Notes: generated from the letters alone by a model not told the origin. A stretch of 64,000 nt of DNA from Vreelandella sp031769195 (GCF_031769195.1 NZ_JAVHNP010000002.1:682001-746000); one strand, 5' to 3'; positions 25,229 through 34,470 are shown, numbered from the stretch's first letter. A program made the numbers and translations.

Positions 25229-26761
25229 ATGTCTAACGACGCAGTTGCCCATTCATTCACTACGCTTGGCATTGTCGGTACGGGAGCCATGGGTAGAGGA
25301 ATTGCCCAGCTCGCCGCACAGGCAGGCCTCAACGTCATGCTCTTTGATGTTAAGGAAGGAGCGGTGGCGGAAGCGAAAGCCTTTATTGATGGGTTATGGC
25401 AGCGCAGCGCCGACAAGCAGCGTATTACTCAAGCCCAAGCCGAGCAGTACGGCGAGCGATTGATTGAAGCCCGCGACCTGGCCGCCCTCGCCCCCTGCGA
25501 CATAGTGGTTGAAGCGATTATTGAGAAACTGGAAGCCAAACAGGGGCTGTTCAGTGATTTAGAGGGCATTGTTCGCCAGGATGCCGTGCTCGCCACCAAC
25601 ACCTCCTCGCTCTCTGTGACCGCCATTGCAGCGGCCTGCCAGCACCCTGAGCGGGTGATTGGCTTTCACTTCTTCAACCCCGTTCCGCTAATGAAGATTG
25701 TGGAAGTGATTCCAGGGTTACGTACCGCCGACACCGTTACCCAGCGGGTCAATGCCCTGGGCACTGCGATGGGTCACTTTACCGCCCAGACCACCGATAC
25801 ACCTGGCTTTTTGGTCAATCACGCCGGGCGCGCTTTTGGTACCGAAGCGCTGCGCATTCTAAGCGAGAGCGTGGCCGACCCCGCCACCATCGACCGCATC
25901 ATAGTGGACCAAGGCGGATTTCGCATGGGGCCCTTCACGCTGTTGGATTTAACCGGCCTGGATGTTTCTCATGCGGTGATGGAGTCGGTTTACCACCAAT
26001 ATTACGAAGAGCCGCGCTTTCGACCCTCTCCCCTGACTCGCCAGCGGCTCTCAGCGGGGCTGCTAGGGCGCAAAACCGGTGAAGGCTTCTACCGCTACGT
26101 GGATGGTCAGCAGCAGATGCCAGAGGAGCCAAGTATTAACGTCGCGACTCCTTGCCCGGTGTGGATCAGCCAAGACGACCCAGAAAGCGCCGCCGCACTT
26201 GCCGAACTCGTCAACGCCGCTGGTTGGCCATTAGAGTCGAGTGATCACCCCAGCAAAGAGGCGCTTTGCCTGCTAACACCGCTGGGCGAAGACACCACAC
26301 AGTGCGCCCTGCGCCAAGGCTTGAATGCCGAACAGTGTGTCGCGGTGGATATGCTGGCAGGGCTTGATAAACGCCGCAGCCTGATGGCTTCCCCCATTAC
26401 CCGGCCCGATCTGATTAATGCGGCGGCCAGCCTGTTGAATGCTGACGGCACCCCCGTTAGCAGGCTGAAAGACAGCACCGGGTTTGTCCTGCAGCGGGTG
26501 GTGGCGTGCATCGTCAATGTTGGCGCAGATATCGCACAGCAAGGCGTCGCAGCCCCCGCCACCATTGATCGTGCGGTAGAGCTTGGCCTGGGCTACCCGT
26601 TTGGCCCGCTGCGCATGGGCGAGCGCTACGGCGCTTCACGCATCATGACCATTCTTAACAACCTATTAGACGCCACCGGCGACCCCCGCTACCGCCCCAG
26701 CCCGTGGTTGCGCCGACGCGCAGCGCTGGGTATGCCCCTCACTGACGGGCCAACGGGCTGA
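25229..26761 (+). CDS. 3-hydroxyacyl-CoA dehydrogenase (PaaH-like)
   Basis: The protein has 510 residues. The NAD site GIVGTGAMGRGIAQ is at 14-27, the catalytic His at 147 in GFHFFNPVPLMKIVEV, and Ser126 sits in TNTSSLSV. The C-terminal half holds two dehydrogenase C-domains, and the second contains the GLGYPFGPLRMGER tail. Length and layout match PaaH/DcaH-type 3-hydroxyadipyl-CoA dehydrogenases more than FadB. It oxidises the 3-hydroxyacyl-CoA with NAD and supplies the activity missing from the decayed protein at 12907. The thiolase gene follows after 57 bases. Confidence 0.88.
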   Translation: MSNDAVAHSFTTLGIVGTGAMGRGIAQLAAQAGLNVMLFDVKEGAVAEAKAFIDGLWQRSADKQRITQAQAEQYGERLIEARDLAALAPCDIVVEAIIEKLEAKQGLFSDLEGIVRQDAVLATNTSSLSVTAIAAACQHPERVIGFHFFNPVPLMKIVEVIPGLRTADTVTQRVNALGTAMGHFTAQTTDTPGFLVNHAGRAFGTEALRILSESVADPATIDRIIVDQGGFRMGPFTLLDLTGLDVSHAVMESVYHQYYEEPRFRPSPLTRQRLSAGLLGRKTGEGFYRYVDGQQQMPEEPSINVATPCPVWISQDDPESAAALAELVNAAGWPLESSDHPSKEALCLLTPLGEDTTQCALRQGLNAEQCVAVDMLAGLDKRRSLMASPITRPDLINAAASLLNADGTPVSRLKDSTGFVLQRVVACIVNVGADIAQQGVAAPATIDRAVELGLGYPFGPLRMGERYGASRIMTILNNLLDATGDPRYRPSPWLRRRAALGMPLTDGPTG

Positions 26762-26818
26762 CACATCTCAGCGTCAAATACGGTTCAATGACGACTGACA
26801 CAAACAAGGAGAATAATC

Positions 26819-28027
26819 ATGCAAGACGCCTATATTTACGACGGGTTACGCACCCCATTTGGTCGCCATGGCGGCAGCCTAGCGGCCATTCGTCCGGATG
26901 AACTGCTGGGGCTAACGCTAAAAGCACTGGTGGCGCGTAATCCGTTCGCCCCAGAGAGCTATGAAGAGGTGTTGGCAGGCTGTACGAACCAAGCGGGGGA
27001 AGATTCTCGTAACGTGGCTCGTCATGGTGCGCTGCTGGCGGGCCTGCCCATTGAAGTCGCGGGCCAAACCGTCAACCGCCTGTGCGGCAGTGGCTTAGCC
27101 GCCATGATGGATGCCGCCCGTGCCGCTCGCTTAGGCGAGGGCGGGCTATTTTTGGCTGGTGGTGTGGAGTCTATGTCCCGCGCGCCCTACGTATTAGGCA
27201 AAGCCGATTCTCCCTACGCTCGCAACCAGCCGATGTTTGATACCGTGATTGGCTCGCGCTTCCCCAATCCTTGGATTGCCAAAGAGTACGGCAGCCACAG
27301 CATGCCGGAAACTGCCGACAACATCGCCCACGACCTGAACATTGGCCGCGACGCCAGCGATGCCTTTGCCGCCCGCTCCCAGGCGCGCTATGCCAAAGCG
27401 CTGGCAAACGGCTTCTATGACGGTGAAATGTTTGGGGTAGAAGTGCCTCAAGGGCGCAAACAGCCGCCGCTGTTGGTAGATAAAGACGAGCATCCGAGAG
27501 CTGAAAGTACCGAGGAGAAGCTGGCTAAACTCGGTGCGCTATTCGAAGGCGGTGTCGTGACTGCAGGCAACGCTTCTGGATTAAACGACGGTGCCGCCGC
27601 GCTGATTGTCGGCACGCGTGCAGCAGGTGAGCGCGCCGGGCTTGCGCCTCGTGCGCGTATTGTCGCCAGCGCCGTGGCCGGCGTTGCCCCCCGCGTGATG
27701 GGTTTGGGGCCGGTACCCGCTTCGCAAAAAGCGCTGGCTCGGGCTGGCCTTTCGCTTGAACAGATGGACGTGATTGAAATCAACGAAGCCTTTGCCGTTC
27801 AGGTCTTGGGCTGCGTTCAACAGTTAGGACTATCAGCCGATGACTCACGCCTGAACGCTAACGGCGGCGCGATTGCCATTGGCCACCCGCTTGGCGCATC
27901 TGGGGCGCGCTTGGCCCTCACCGCGCTGCGCCAGCTAGAAGCCACCGGCGGCCGCTATGCGCTGGTCACCATGTGCATTGGCGTTGGCCAGGGCATCGCG
28001 ACCATTATTGAGCGCCTAGACCGCTAA
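26819..28027 (+). CDS. Acetyl-CoA acyltransferase / 3-oxoadipyl-CoA thiolase-like
   Basis: The protein has 402 residues. The nucleophile is C89 in NRLCGSG; His356 in GHPLGASGAR and C386 in MCIGVGQG complete the site, with the NEAFAVQ motif between. The N-terminal NQAGEDSRNVAR and the GGVESMSRAPYVLGKA segment with NMKLEDT-like spacing resemble PcaF/PaaJ (3-oxoadipyl-CoA thiolases) more than FadA. That supports a dicarboxylyl-CoA substrate yielding succinyl-CoA or a homologue plus acetyl-CoA, but sequence alone does not settle it. AAGGAG lies upstream of ATG 26819. Confidence 0.88.
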   Translation: MQDAYIYDGLRTPFGRHGGSLAAIRPDELLGLTLKALVARNPFAPESYEEVLAGCTNQAGEDSRNVARHGALLAGLPIEVAGQTVNRLCGSGLAAMMDAARAARLGEGGLFLAGGVESMSRAPYVLGKADSPYARNQPMFDTVIGSRFPNPWIAKEYGSHSMPETADNIAHDLNIGRDASDAFAARSQARYAKALANGFYDGEMFGVEVPQGRKQPPLLVDKDEHPRAESTEEKLAKLGALFEGGVVTAGNASGLNDGAAALIVGTRAAGERAGLAPRARIVASAVAGVAPRVMGLGPVPASQKALARAGLSLEQMDVIEINEAFAVQVLGCVQQLGLSADDSRLNANGGAIAIGHPLGASGARLALTALRQLEATGGRYALVTMCIGVGQGIATIIERLDR

Positions 28028-28038
28028 CGCTGTGTGCC

Positions 28039-28091
28039 CCTGCGGCGCTGGCATCATGTCTATGCTCAAACGCCAAAAAAAGCGCCGCAGG
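28039..28091. repeat. 11-bp inverted repeat after the thiolase gene
   Basis: CCTGCGGCGCT (28039-28049) and AGCGCCGCAGG (28081-28091) are perfect inverted copies around a 31-base loop. It may be a weak terminator for the thiolase transcript or a cruciform; there is no U-tract. Confidence 0.55.
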
Positions 28092-28162
28092 CCCAGCGTT
28101 GACTAAGCACGCTCATCGCGCTTTGCAACGCACCCGCGCAGGTATGCGATACTTGCCACTCA

Positions 28163-29008
28163 ATGATTGATAAGCCGAGACGCTTGATGGAACCAACCGA
28201 CGCCGCTGCTGATGAGCCGCAATCACCCGAAAAAGATCGCAACTTTGTCACCGCGCTAGCCCGTGGGTTAGAACTACTTCGTGCCTTTGGTACGGGTGAG
28301 GAGTACCTGGGCAATGCGGAACTCTCGAACCGCACCCATATCCCGCGTCCCACGGTGTCCCGGCTCACCTATACGCTGACCCAATTAGGCTATCTACAGC
28401 ATAACCGCCACCTAGAGAAATACCGTTTAGGGCCGGGTGTGCTGGCGTTGGGTTATCGCTTTCTGGCCAATATGGGTATTCGCGAAATTGCCCGCCCCCA
28501 TTTACAGCACTTTGCCGACGCCACCGATTGTAATGTCAGCTTGGGCGGTGCCGATCGCAGCGACATGGTGTACCTGGAAACCTGCCACGGGCATGGCCCG
28601 CTGATTATTCGCCTGGATGTGGGTTCTCGCCTTCCCATCGCCACCTCGGCGATTGGCCGCGCGTGGTTGTGCGGATTGTCTGGCGAGCGCCGCCAACAGG
28701 TAATGCAAGAGCTGGCCGCGTTTCATGGTAGCGACTGGCCGCGCCTTCATGCTGGCATCGAGCAGAGCCTGCGCGACTACGCCGAGTACGGCTTTTGTCT
28801 CTCTGAGCAGGATTGGCAGCGGGATATCAGCGCAGTGGCCATGCCGCTTATTTTAGAGGATGGCGCTGAAGTGATGGCCATTAACTGTGGCGGCTCCAGC
28901 CTGCGGTTGGACCATGATCGACTGGTCAACAACCTTGGGCCTAGACTCAAGGAAGTCGCCGCTAAAATTAAGCAGGAACTGGCGCCCAGGTATCGTGCAT
29001 CACGTTAA
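28163..29008 (+). CDS. IclR-family transcriptional regulator
   Basis: The protein has 281 residues. The N-terminal winged helix-turn-helix (about 28-90) contains NRTHIPRPTVSRLTYTLTQLGYL. The C-terminal effector domain has GGADRSDMVYLETC and the SAIGRAWLCGL and DISAVAMPLI segments usual for PcaR/PobR/IclR regulators. It is probably the local regulator of the acyl-CoA catabolic genes, acting on palindromes such as those at 12793 and 25184 (inferred). The start at ATG 28163 is uncertain: ATG 28187 is equally plausible and neither has a strong ribosome site. Confidence 0.87.
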   Translation: MIDKPRRLMEPTDAAADEPQSPEKDRNFVTALARGLELLRAFGTGEEYLGNAELSNRTHIPRPTVSRLTYTLTQLGYLQHNRHLEKYRLGPGVLALGYRFLANMGIREIARPHLQHFADATDCNVSLGGADRSDMVYLETCHGHGPLIIRLDVGSRLPIATSAIGRAWLCGLSGERRQQVMQELAAFHGSDWPRLHAGIEQSLRDYAEYGFCLSEQDWQRDISAVAMPLILEDGAEVMAINCGGSSLRLDHDRLVNNLGPRLKEVAAKIKQELAPRYRASR

Positions 29009-29054
29009 CAAACGACGACTTACCTTTCACTAACGCTCGTTTGATTGCATCATA

Positions 29055-29078
29055 GGCCTTCACTGTTATGTGAAGGCC
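29055..29078 (+). promoter_or_regulatory. Hairpin directly before the mlaE-like ribosome site
   Basis: Perfect stem GGCCTTCAC-tgttat-GTGAAGGCC ending four bases before AGGAG. It has no U-tract, so it may be a leader structure rather than a terminator for iclR. Confidence 0.45.
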
Positions 29079-29091
29079 ATGAGGAGCAGGG

Positions 29092-30204
29092 ATGCCAAAC
29101 GAGTGGATCACTCAACAAGGCGAGCGTGTCTCGCTGCAGGGAGAATGGACGCTACGCCATTACGCAGCACTCAAGCGTACTTTACAGCAACAGGATTCGT
29201 TATCTGCGAATGCCGTCACGCTACCTGGCTTTGAAGGTTTAGATACAGCCGGTGCTGCGCTCATCGTTGAGCTTTTGGGTGTTGAAAAAACCAAACAGGT
29301 GGGCGAATGGGCAACTGACCTGCCAAGCGCGCAGCAAGCGCTGCTGGTGCGCATTGCAGAAGCCATGGACGCCCCGTTAGACAGCTCACCCAAGTCCCCG
29401 AATCGCCCCACCGACACTCTAGCAACCGTCGGCCAGCAGATGGTCGCCCTGTGGTCTCAGCAGCGGCAGCTATTAGGCTTTATTGGCCTCGTATTGGCCA
29501 CCTTCACATCACTAGTGTTCCGCCCTCGCCGCTGGCGTATCACCGCCACCGTCGCGCATATTCAGCAGAGCGGTTTCAATGCGGTACCTATCGTTGCGCT
29601 ATTAACGTTTATGGTGGGCGCGGTGGTAGCGTTTTTGGGTGCCACGGTACTGCAAGACTTCGGTGCAACGGTCTACACCATTGACCTGGTAGCGTTCTCG
29701 TTTCTACGGGAATTTGGGGTATTGCTCGCCGCTATTTTGTTAGCGGGCCGCACCGCCAGCGCCTTTACTGCCCAGCTTGGGGCGATGAAATCCAACGAAG
29801 AGATTGATGCGTTAAAAACCCAGGGGCTAGATCCTATCGAGCTGCTGGTGCTCCCGCGAGTGATTGCACTATTGATTAGTCTGCCGCTACTGACGTTTGT
29901 GGGCATGCTCAGCGGCTTAGCGGGCGGAGCCATGGTCGCGGCGCTATCGCTGGATATCTCAATAAGTCAGTTTTTGATCACGCTGCAAAAAGATGTGTCG
30001 GTCACTCACTTTTTGGTTGGCCTGAGCAAAGCCCCGGTGTTTGCCTTTGTGATTGCCGTTATCGGCTGCCTGGAGGGCTTTAAAGTCAGCGGCAGCGCCC
30101 AGTCAGTCGGCTCCCATACCACCTCTAGCGTCGTGCAATCGATTTTTATGGTGATCTTGTTGGATGCCTTAGCTGCGCTCTTTTTTATGGAGATGGGCTG
30201 GTGA
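29092..30204 (+). CDS. MlaE-family lipid ABC permease with N-terminal STAS domain
   Basis: The protein has 370 residues. Residues 1-100 form a STAS-like domain (LPGFEGLDTAGAALIVELL). The MlaE/YrbE permease domain follows, with VPIVALLTFMVGAVVAFLGA, REFGVLLAAILLAGRTASAF and the EEIDALKTQGLDPIELLVLPR coupling region. In canonical Mla the STAS protein MlaB is separate; here it is fused. It should form the inner-membrane core of a glycerophospholipid transporter with the ATPase and MCE protein that follow. The ATPase start overlaps its stop (GTGA). AGGAG precedes ATG 29092. Confidence 0.9.
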   Translation: MPNEWITQQGERVSLQGEWTLRHYAALKRTLQQQDSLSANAVTLPGFEGLDTAGAALIVELLGVEKTKQVGEWATDLPSAQQALLVRIAEAMDAPLDSSPKSPNRPTDTLATVGQQMVALWSQQRQLLGFIGLVLATFTSLVFRPRRWRITATVAHIQQSGFNAVPIVALLTFMVGAVVAFLGATVLQDFGATVYTIDLVAFSFLREFGVLLAAILLAGRTASAFTAQLGAMKSNEEIDALKTQGLDPIELLVLPRVIALLISLPLLTFVGMLSGLAGGAMVAALSLDISISQFLITLQKDVSVTHFLVGLSKAPVFAFVIAVIGCLEGFKVSGSAQSVGSHTTSSVVQSIFMVILLDALAALFFMEMGW

Positions 30205-31025
30205 CCAATACGAAAGAAGAGCGCCCCGCTGAGGATACCAACGATAAAGCGGTCATCCATGTGCAGGGACTGGTTAATCGCTTTGGCTCTCATGTGGTTC
30301 ACGAAGGGCTGGACTTAACCCTCTATCGCGGTGAGATTCTGGGCGTGGTGGGCGGCTCAGGTACCGGCAAGTCGGTGCTACTGCGCAGCATTGTCGGCTT
30401 AAAACGACCCAACGAGGGCACGGTGGATGTGCTCGGGCAGAGGCTAAATGAGCTAGGTGATGCACAACGCAGCCAAGTCGAGCGCCGTTTTGGGGTGCTG
30501 TTTCAGCGCGGGGCGCTGTTTAGCTCGCTCAACCTACAGGAAAATGTCGCTTTGCCCTTAATTGAGCATGCGAAGCTACCCAGAGAAGAAGCCGAGTACC
30601 TAGCACGTATCAAACTATCGCTGGTGGGGCTACCTCCTGACGCTGCGCTGCAATTTCCAGACTCCCTGTCTGGCGGGATGGTAAAGCGCGCCGCCCTTGC
30701 GAGAGCACTGGCCCTCGACCCCGATATTTTATTTCTTGATGAGCCCACCGCCGGACTCGACCCTATCGGGGCCGCAGCCTTTGACCAACTGCTGGTCACG
30801 CTGCGGGATGCGCTGGGTTTTAGCGTGTTTTTGGTCACCCACGACCTAGACACGCTTTACGCGGCCTGCGACCGAGTCGCTGTGCTGTCGCAAAAGCGTG
30901 TCTTGGTCTTGGATACCATCGACAATGTCGCCAAAACCGACGATGAGTGGGTTCAAGACTATTTCAATGGCCCGCGTGGACGCGCTGCACAGCGCTCTGC
31001 AGGCTCAACCTCTTCCTCGGAGTGA
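30201..31025 (+). CDS. MlaF-family lipid ABC transporter ATPase
   Basis: The protein has 274 residues from GTG 30201, overlapping the permease stop. Walker A GGSGTGKS, the signature variant LSGGMVKRAALARAL and Walker B FLDEPTAGLDPIGA are typical of MlaF/Ttg2A; the M after LSGG is characteristic. It drives lipid movement between the membranes. It is followed after 5 bases by the MCE gene, whose SD (GGAG) lies in its last codons. Confidence 0.9.
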   Translation: MTNTKEERPAEDTNDKAVIHVQGLVNRFGSHVVHEGLDLTLYRGEILGVVGGSGTGKSVLLRSIVGLKRPNEGTVDVLGQRLNELGDAQRSQVERRFGVLFQRGALFSSLNLQENVALPLIEHAKLPREEAEYLARIKLSLVGLPPDAALQFPDSLSGGMVKRAALARALALDPDILFLDEPTAGLDPIGAAAFDQLLVTLRDALGFSVFLVTHDLDTLYAACDRVAVLSQKRVLVLDTIDNVAKTDDEWVQDYFNGPRGRAAQRSAGSTSSSE

Positions 31026-31030
31026 CGCAT

Positions 31031-31972
31031 ATGGAAACCCGCGCGCACCATATTTTGATTGGCCTGTTTACTGTATTAACGGCCGCTGCCGCCCTACTGT
31101 TTGCGCTATGGATGAGCTACGCCGCTGGCGAGCGCGACTATCAGCCGTACCGCATTCTATTTGAACGCAGTGTGAGCGGCCTTTCCGTGGGTAGTAAGGT
31201 GCAGTACAACGGCATTGAGGTCGGCGATGTGACCGAGCTATCGCTGAACCCTGATGACCCGCGTCAGGTCATTTCCAGCATTCGGGTGTATGAAGACACG
31301 CCCATTAAAGTCGACACCCGTGCAAAGCTGGCATTTGCGAGCATTACCGGCAGTATGTCGGTGCAACTGCACGGCGGCACCCCGGAAAGCCCTCGCCTGC
31401 TAGCGCAAAGCGATGACGATGCTCCCTTTATTCGCGCCGACCCTTCACCCATTGCCACGCTGTTTGATGAGGGCGAAGAGATGATCGAAAACATTAATTC
31501 TATTTTGGCCAACGTCAACGAGCTGTTTGACGACAATAATCGTGAGCAAGCAGGCAATATTCTCACCAATATCGCCCAAATCACTGACATGATCGCCTCG
31601 CAACAATCGGCCCTCGATACCAATATGGCCCTGTTTGGCGATGTATCTCGCCAGGCAACGGCCACGCTTGAAAGTATTGAGCAGCTTAGCCAGGAAGCCA
31701 GCCAACTGCTGAGCCAAGAGGGCCAACAGGTGATGCGCAGCGCCGAAAGTGCCAGCCGCGACGTGGCCAGCGCTGCTCAACGCATCGAGCAATTGGTGAA
31801 TGACAATGCAGGGGCTGTGGAAGGCACCTTGCAAAGCACCCGCGACATCGCCCCGGCACTGGCAGCGCTGCGCTCAACCCTCACCACCCTTGACCGCATT
31901 ACCCGCCAGCTTGAAGAGAGCCCAACCGACTTTTTCCTGGGCCGCGACCAGGTAGAGGAATTTAGCCCATGA
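31031..31972 (+). CDS. MCE-domain periplasmic lipid-binding protein (MlaD-like)
   Basis: The protein has 313 residues from ATG 31031 with a GGAG eight bases upstream. One N-terminal membrane anchor (about 8-28) is followed by a single MCE domain (about 40-120; SGLSVGSKVQYNGIEVGDV, SITGSMSVQLHGG). After that comes a long helical tail rich in Q/E/S (to about 290), longer than E. coli MlaD (183 residues). Such tails form coiled bundles or bridges in MCE proteins. Its stop overlaps the lipoprotein start (ATGA). Confidence 0.88.
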   Translation: METRAHHILIGLFTVLTAAAALLFALWMSYAAGERDYQPYRILFERSVSGLSVGSKVQYNGIEVGDVTELSLNPDDPRQVISSIRVYEDTPIKVDTRAKLAFASITGSMSVQLHGGTPESPRLLAQSDDDAPFIRADPSPIATLFDEGEEMIENINSILANVNELFDDNNREQAGNILTNIAQITDMIASQQSALDTNMALFGDVSRQATATLESIEQLSQEASQLLSQEGQQVMRSAESASRDVASAAQRIEQLVNDNAGAVEGTLQSTRDIAPALAALRSTLTTLDRITRQLEESPTDFFLGRDQVEEFSP

Positions 31973-32589
31973 CACTGCAATCTTTACGTTTCGGCCTTTT
32001 TTTAGGCGCCCTGCTGACGCTTTCAGGCTGCTCACTGTTACCAGAAAAAGCGCCTTCAACCCTATATCGGCTGCCTGCGGCCAACGTCACCAGCCATACT
32101 GGCGCAGCCACGCACCCCACTCGACTGGGTATTGCCACGCCGGAAGCGGGCCATCTGCTGAGCAGCAATCGTATCGTGGTGTTTCCCGAAGGCAACGTGG
32201 TGAATGTGTATGAAGGCGCTCGTTGGCATGAAGATGCCCCGGACATGTTACAGGCCCAACTCATTGCTGGCCTGCAGCAGCGCAAGCTGTTCGCGAATGT
32301 CGGCAGTGATCGACTACCCCACGATTTACAGCTTTTAAGTGAGCTGCGCCACTTTCAAAGCGAGTACGACACCACGCCGCCGAGCATCAATCTACAGCTC
32401 GATGTTCAGTTGGTCGGGAGGGATCAACGGCTGGTAGCCTCCACCAGCTTTGCCGTTCGAGAACGCTCAGCCAGTGCGGACATACCCGATGTGGTGAGCG
32501 CCTTTGGCCGTGCGACCGACCAACTAACCGATCAGTTGGCGAACTGGCTAGCAGCAAACGCCACTGACTGCGGTACCCAGTTAGGATGA
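31969..32589 (+). CDS. ABC-type transport auxiliary lipoprotein (PqiC/DUF330-like)
   Basis: The protein has 206 residues. The signal peptide ends in the lipobox LSGC (Cys21), followed by SLLPEKAPSTLYRLP. The rest fits the ABC-transport auxiliary lipoprotein family that accompanies MCE systems such as PqiABC. It probably sits in the outer membrane and receives or channels lipid from the MCE protein. No MlaC-like gene is present. The last 9 bases overlap the convergent kinase gene. Confidence 0.82.
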   Translation: MTLQSLRFGLFLGALLTLSGCSLLPEKAPSTLYRLPAANVTSHTGAATHPTRLGIATPEAGHLLSSNRIVVFPEGNVVNVYEGARWHEDAPDMLQAQLIAGLQQRKLFANVGSDRLPHDLQLLSELRHFQSEYDTTPPSINLQLDVQLVGRDQRLVASTSFAVRERSASADIPDVVSAFGRATDQLTDQLANWLAANATDCGTQLG

Positions 32590-34452
32590 AGAAGAAGGCA
32601 GCGCATATTTCCGCAGGTATTCACGGGGATCTTTGGGGTAAAAATGCGCGGGCTGGCGCTCTAAATGCGTAAAAAAGCGCGTGTCTTTATAGGGCATCTT
32701 CATAAACCCAGACACGCCCAGCCCCTCAATTTGGCTCACCGCAGCCAGCATGTGATCCAACAGGCGACGAAACTCTGGTTCGCGCCCCCCATCTAGCAGT
32801 CGGTAGTAGCTATGGATTTTGAGGTGTTTGGGCAGCGCTTCAAAAATGATCATGCCAGTATGGTGGATCTCATTGAGCCGCTTTAGCAGCTGCATAATCG
32901 TATCGGGCAGTACCAGCAGCTCCTCTGGGTCGGGGCCATCTTCAAAGTAGCTGTGCTGCCGGGTGCGGTCTTCCATTTCCGGCACGGCACTCACCTCATA
33001 GTTAATCGCCATATTAGGCTTGCAGTAGAAAGCCGCGTCGGGGCTTGCGCGCTCTAAGTGCAGCGTTTGTCGGGCGTTAAACAGACAGCTTTTAAACACG
33101 CCCTGACGATGGATGGCCCGCGCCAAATGCACCATGTTATTTACCGCTTCGATAAAGGCGGGCTTCAGTGCTGGGTCGTGCAGGTTCAACGACGAATCGA
33201 TATAGACCCCTTCCCGCTCCCAGCGTACCGCTAAACCGCCGACCACCGGGTACTTGCCTAGCCGACTCACCGAGGCTAAGAAGGCTTTTTCGGTTTCTCC
33301 CATGCCCTGCATAAACTGCTTGTAGTAGCGATCCAGCTGCACGTCGTTAACGTCGTTTAACGTCTCTTCAGCACTGGCCTCCCGTAAAAACGCCTTGCGC
33401 GAACTATAGACCACGGTATCGATCTCTTGACTCGACGGCCGTCGGGGCCCCTTTCCCCAGACCGGCACTAACGGCCGTTGTGGCAGCGAGGGTAAGTCGA
33501 CCATCACTACCTTGGCCATACGCGGCATCTCGCGGATAAAGTGATCCCCTGCTTTGCGTCGCACGAGTGGGTCGGGGTCCAACAGGCCATCCAGGGTTCG
33601 CGCGAACTCGATGGGCAGACCTAGCGAGCTTGCCGGTATGGCGCGATGCCCAAAACGACAGGACTGGGCAGAGGCAAGTGCATACAGCGTTCCCGCTACC
33701 CCTTGCTCATCAAACCGGGGCGATGAAAGCGCCCCGTTAAGCTGTTCCTCACCGATAAAATAGACATCGCCCAACCTGGCATTGGTTTGCTGGAGGTTGT
33801 CCGACATCAGCTCCATAACATTGGCCCCTACAAACTGTAGGGTTTCATCCAACTGGGCAAACACCGAGGAGCCCCAATCAATCAGCGCAATGGATTCGCG
33901 GGCGGCATCAAACACAAGATTGGAGGGTTTAATATCGCCATGCACTACCGGCCGGGCGTTCGGGCCTGTTTCTCGTCGCAGCGCCAGCAGAATATCCGCC
34001 AGCTGTGCGGCGATACGGACGATTAGCCGCGCTGACAGTCTGCCCTGCTTCAGCGACACCTGCTCAAGGTTCCACCCAGGCGCACGCTCCATCACTAGGA
34101 TAGATTGGCCGCGGGAGCGCTGATAGGCAATGAGCTTGGGTATGCGCGGATGTGAGACTTGATCCAGCATAAACGCCTCTTCTTCGAGACGTTCCTGTAA
34201 ATGAGTGGGCAACGTAATACGCGAGAACTTAAACACGTAGTGGGTGGCCACGCCCTGCTGCCATGCGCTACCCGCAAACACAAACCCGTAGGCGCCCTTA
34301 CCGATCAGCTCAATATCTGAGTAGCCCAACTGGGCAAGCTGCGCTTGGCACAGCGCTACCCAGTCTTTTAGCTTTCGCGCATCGTGATGGCTTAGCAGGT
34401 AAACCGACTGCTCTTCGGGGATGTAAAACTGCTGCAGCGGTGCCTGGCTCAT
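32581..34452 (-). CDS. Hanks-type serine/threonine protein kinase
   Basis: The protein has 623 residues. The kinase domain lies at about 40-320: glycine loop GKGAYGFV (51-58), Lys75 in YVFKFS, Glu91/92, catalytic HGDIKPSN (171-178) and magnesium Asp192 in LIDWGSS (a DWG in place of DFG). All key residues are present, so it should be active. About 300 further residues have no motif I recognise. No membrane segment is seen, so it is probably cytoplasmic. It starts 18 bases after the E2 stop on the same strand, suggesting cotranscription with the bkd genes. The ribosome site is weak. Confidence 0.85.
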   Translation of the reverse strand: MSQAPLQQFYIPEEQSVYLLSHHDARKLKDWVALCQAQLAQLGYSDIELIGKGAYGFVFAGSAWQQGVATHYVFKFSRITLPTHLQERLEEEAFMLDQVSHPRIPKLIAYQRSRGQSILVMERAPGWNLEQVSLKQGRLSARLIVRIAAQLADILLALRRETGPNARPVVHGDIKPSNLVFDAARESIALIDWGSSVFAQLDETLQFVGANVMELMSDNLQQTNARLGDVYFIGEEQLNGALSSPRFDEQGVAGTLYALASAQSCRFGHRAIPASSLGLPIEFARTLDGLLDPDPLVRRKAGDHFIREMPRMAKVVMVDLPSLPQRPLVPVWGKGPRRPSSQEIDTVVYSSRKAFLREASAEETLNDVNDVQLDRYYKQFMQGMGETEKAFLASVSRLGKYPVVGGLAVRWEREGVYIDSSLNLHDPALKPAFIEAVNNMVHLARAIHRQGVFKSCLFNARQTLHLERASPDAAFYCKPNMAINYEVSAVPEMEDRTRQHSYFEDGPDPEELLVLPDTIMQLLKRLNEIHHTGMIIFEALPKHLKIHSYYRLLDGGREPEFRRLLDHMLAAVSQIEGLGVSGFMKMPYKDTRFFTHLERQPAHFYPKDPREYLRKYALPSSSS

Positions 34453-34470
34453 AGCAAGGTGCCTACCCGG

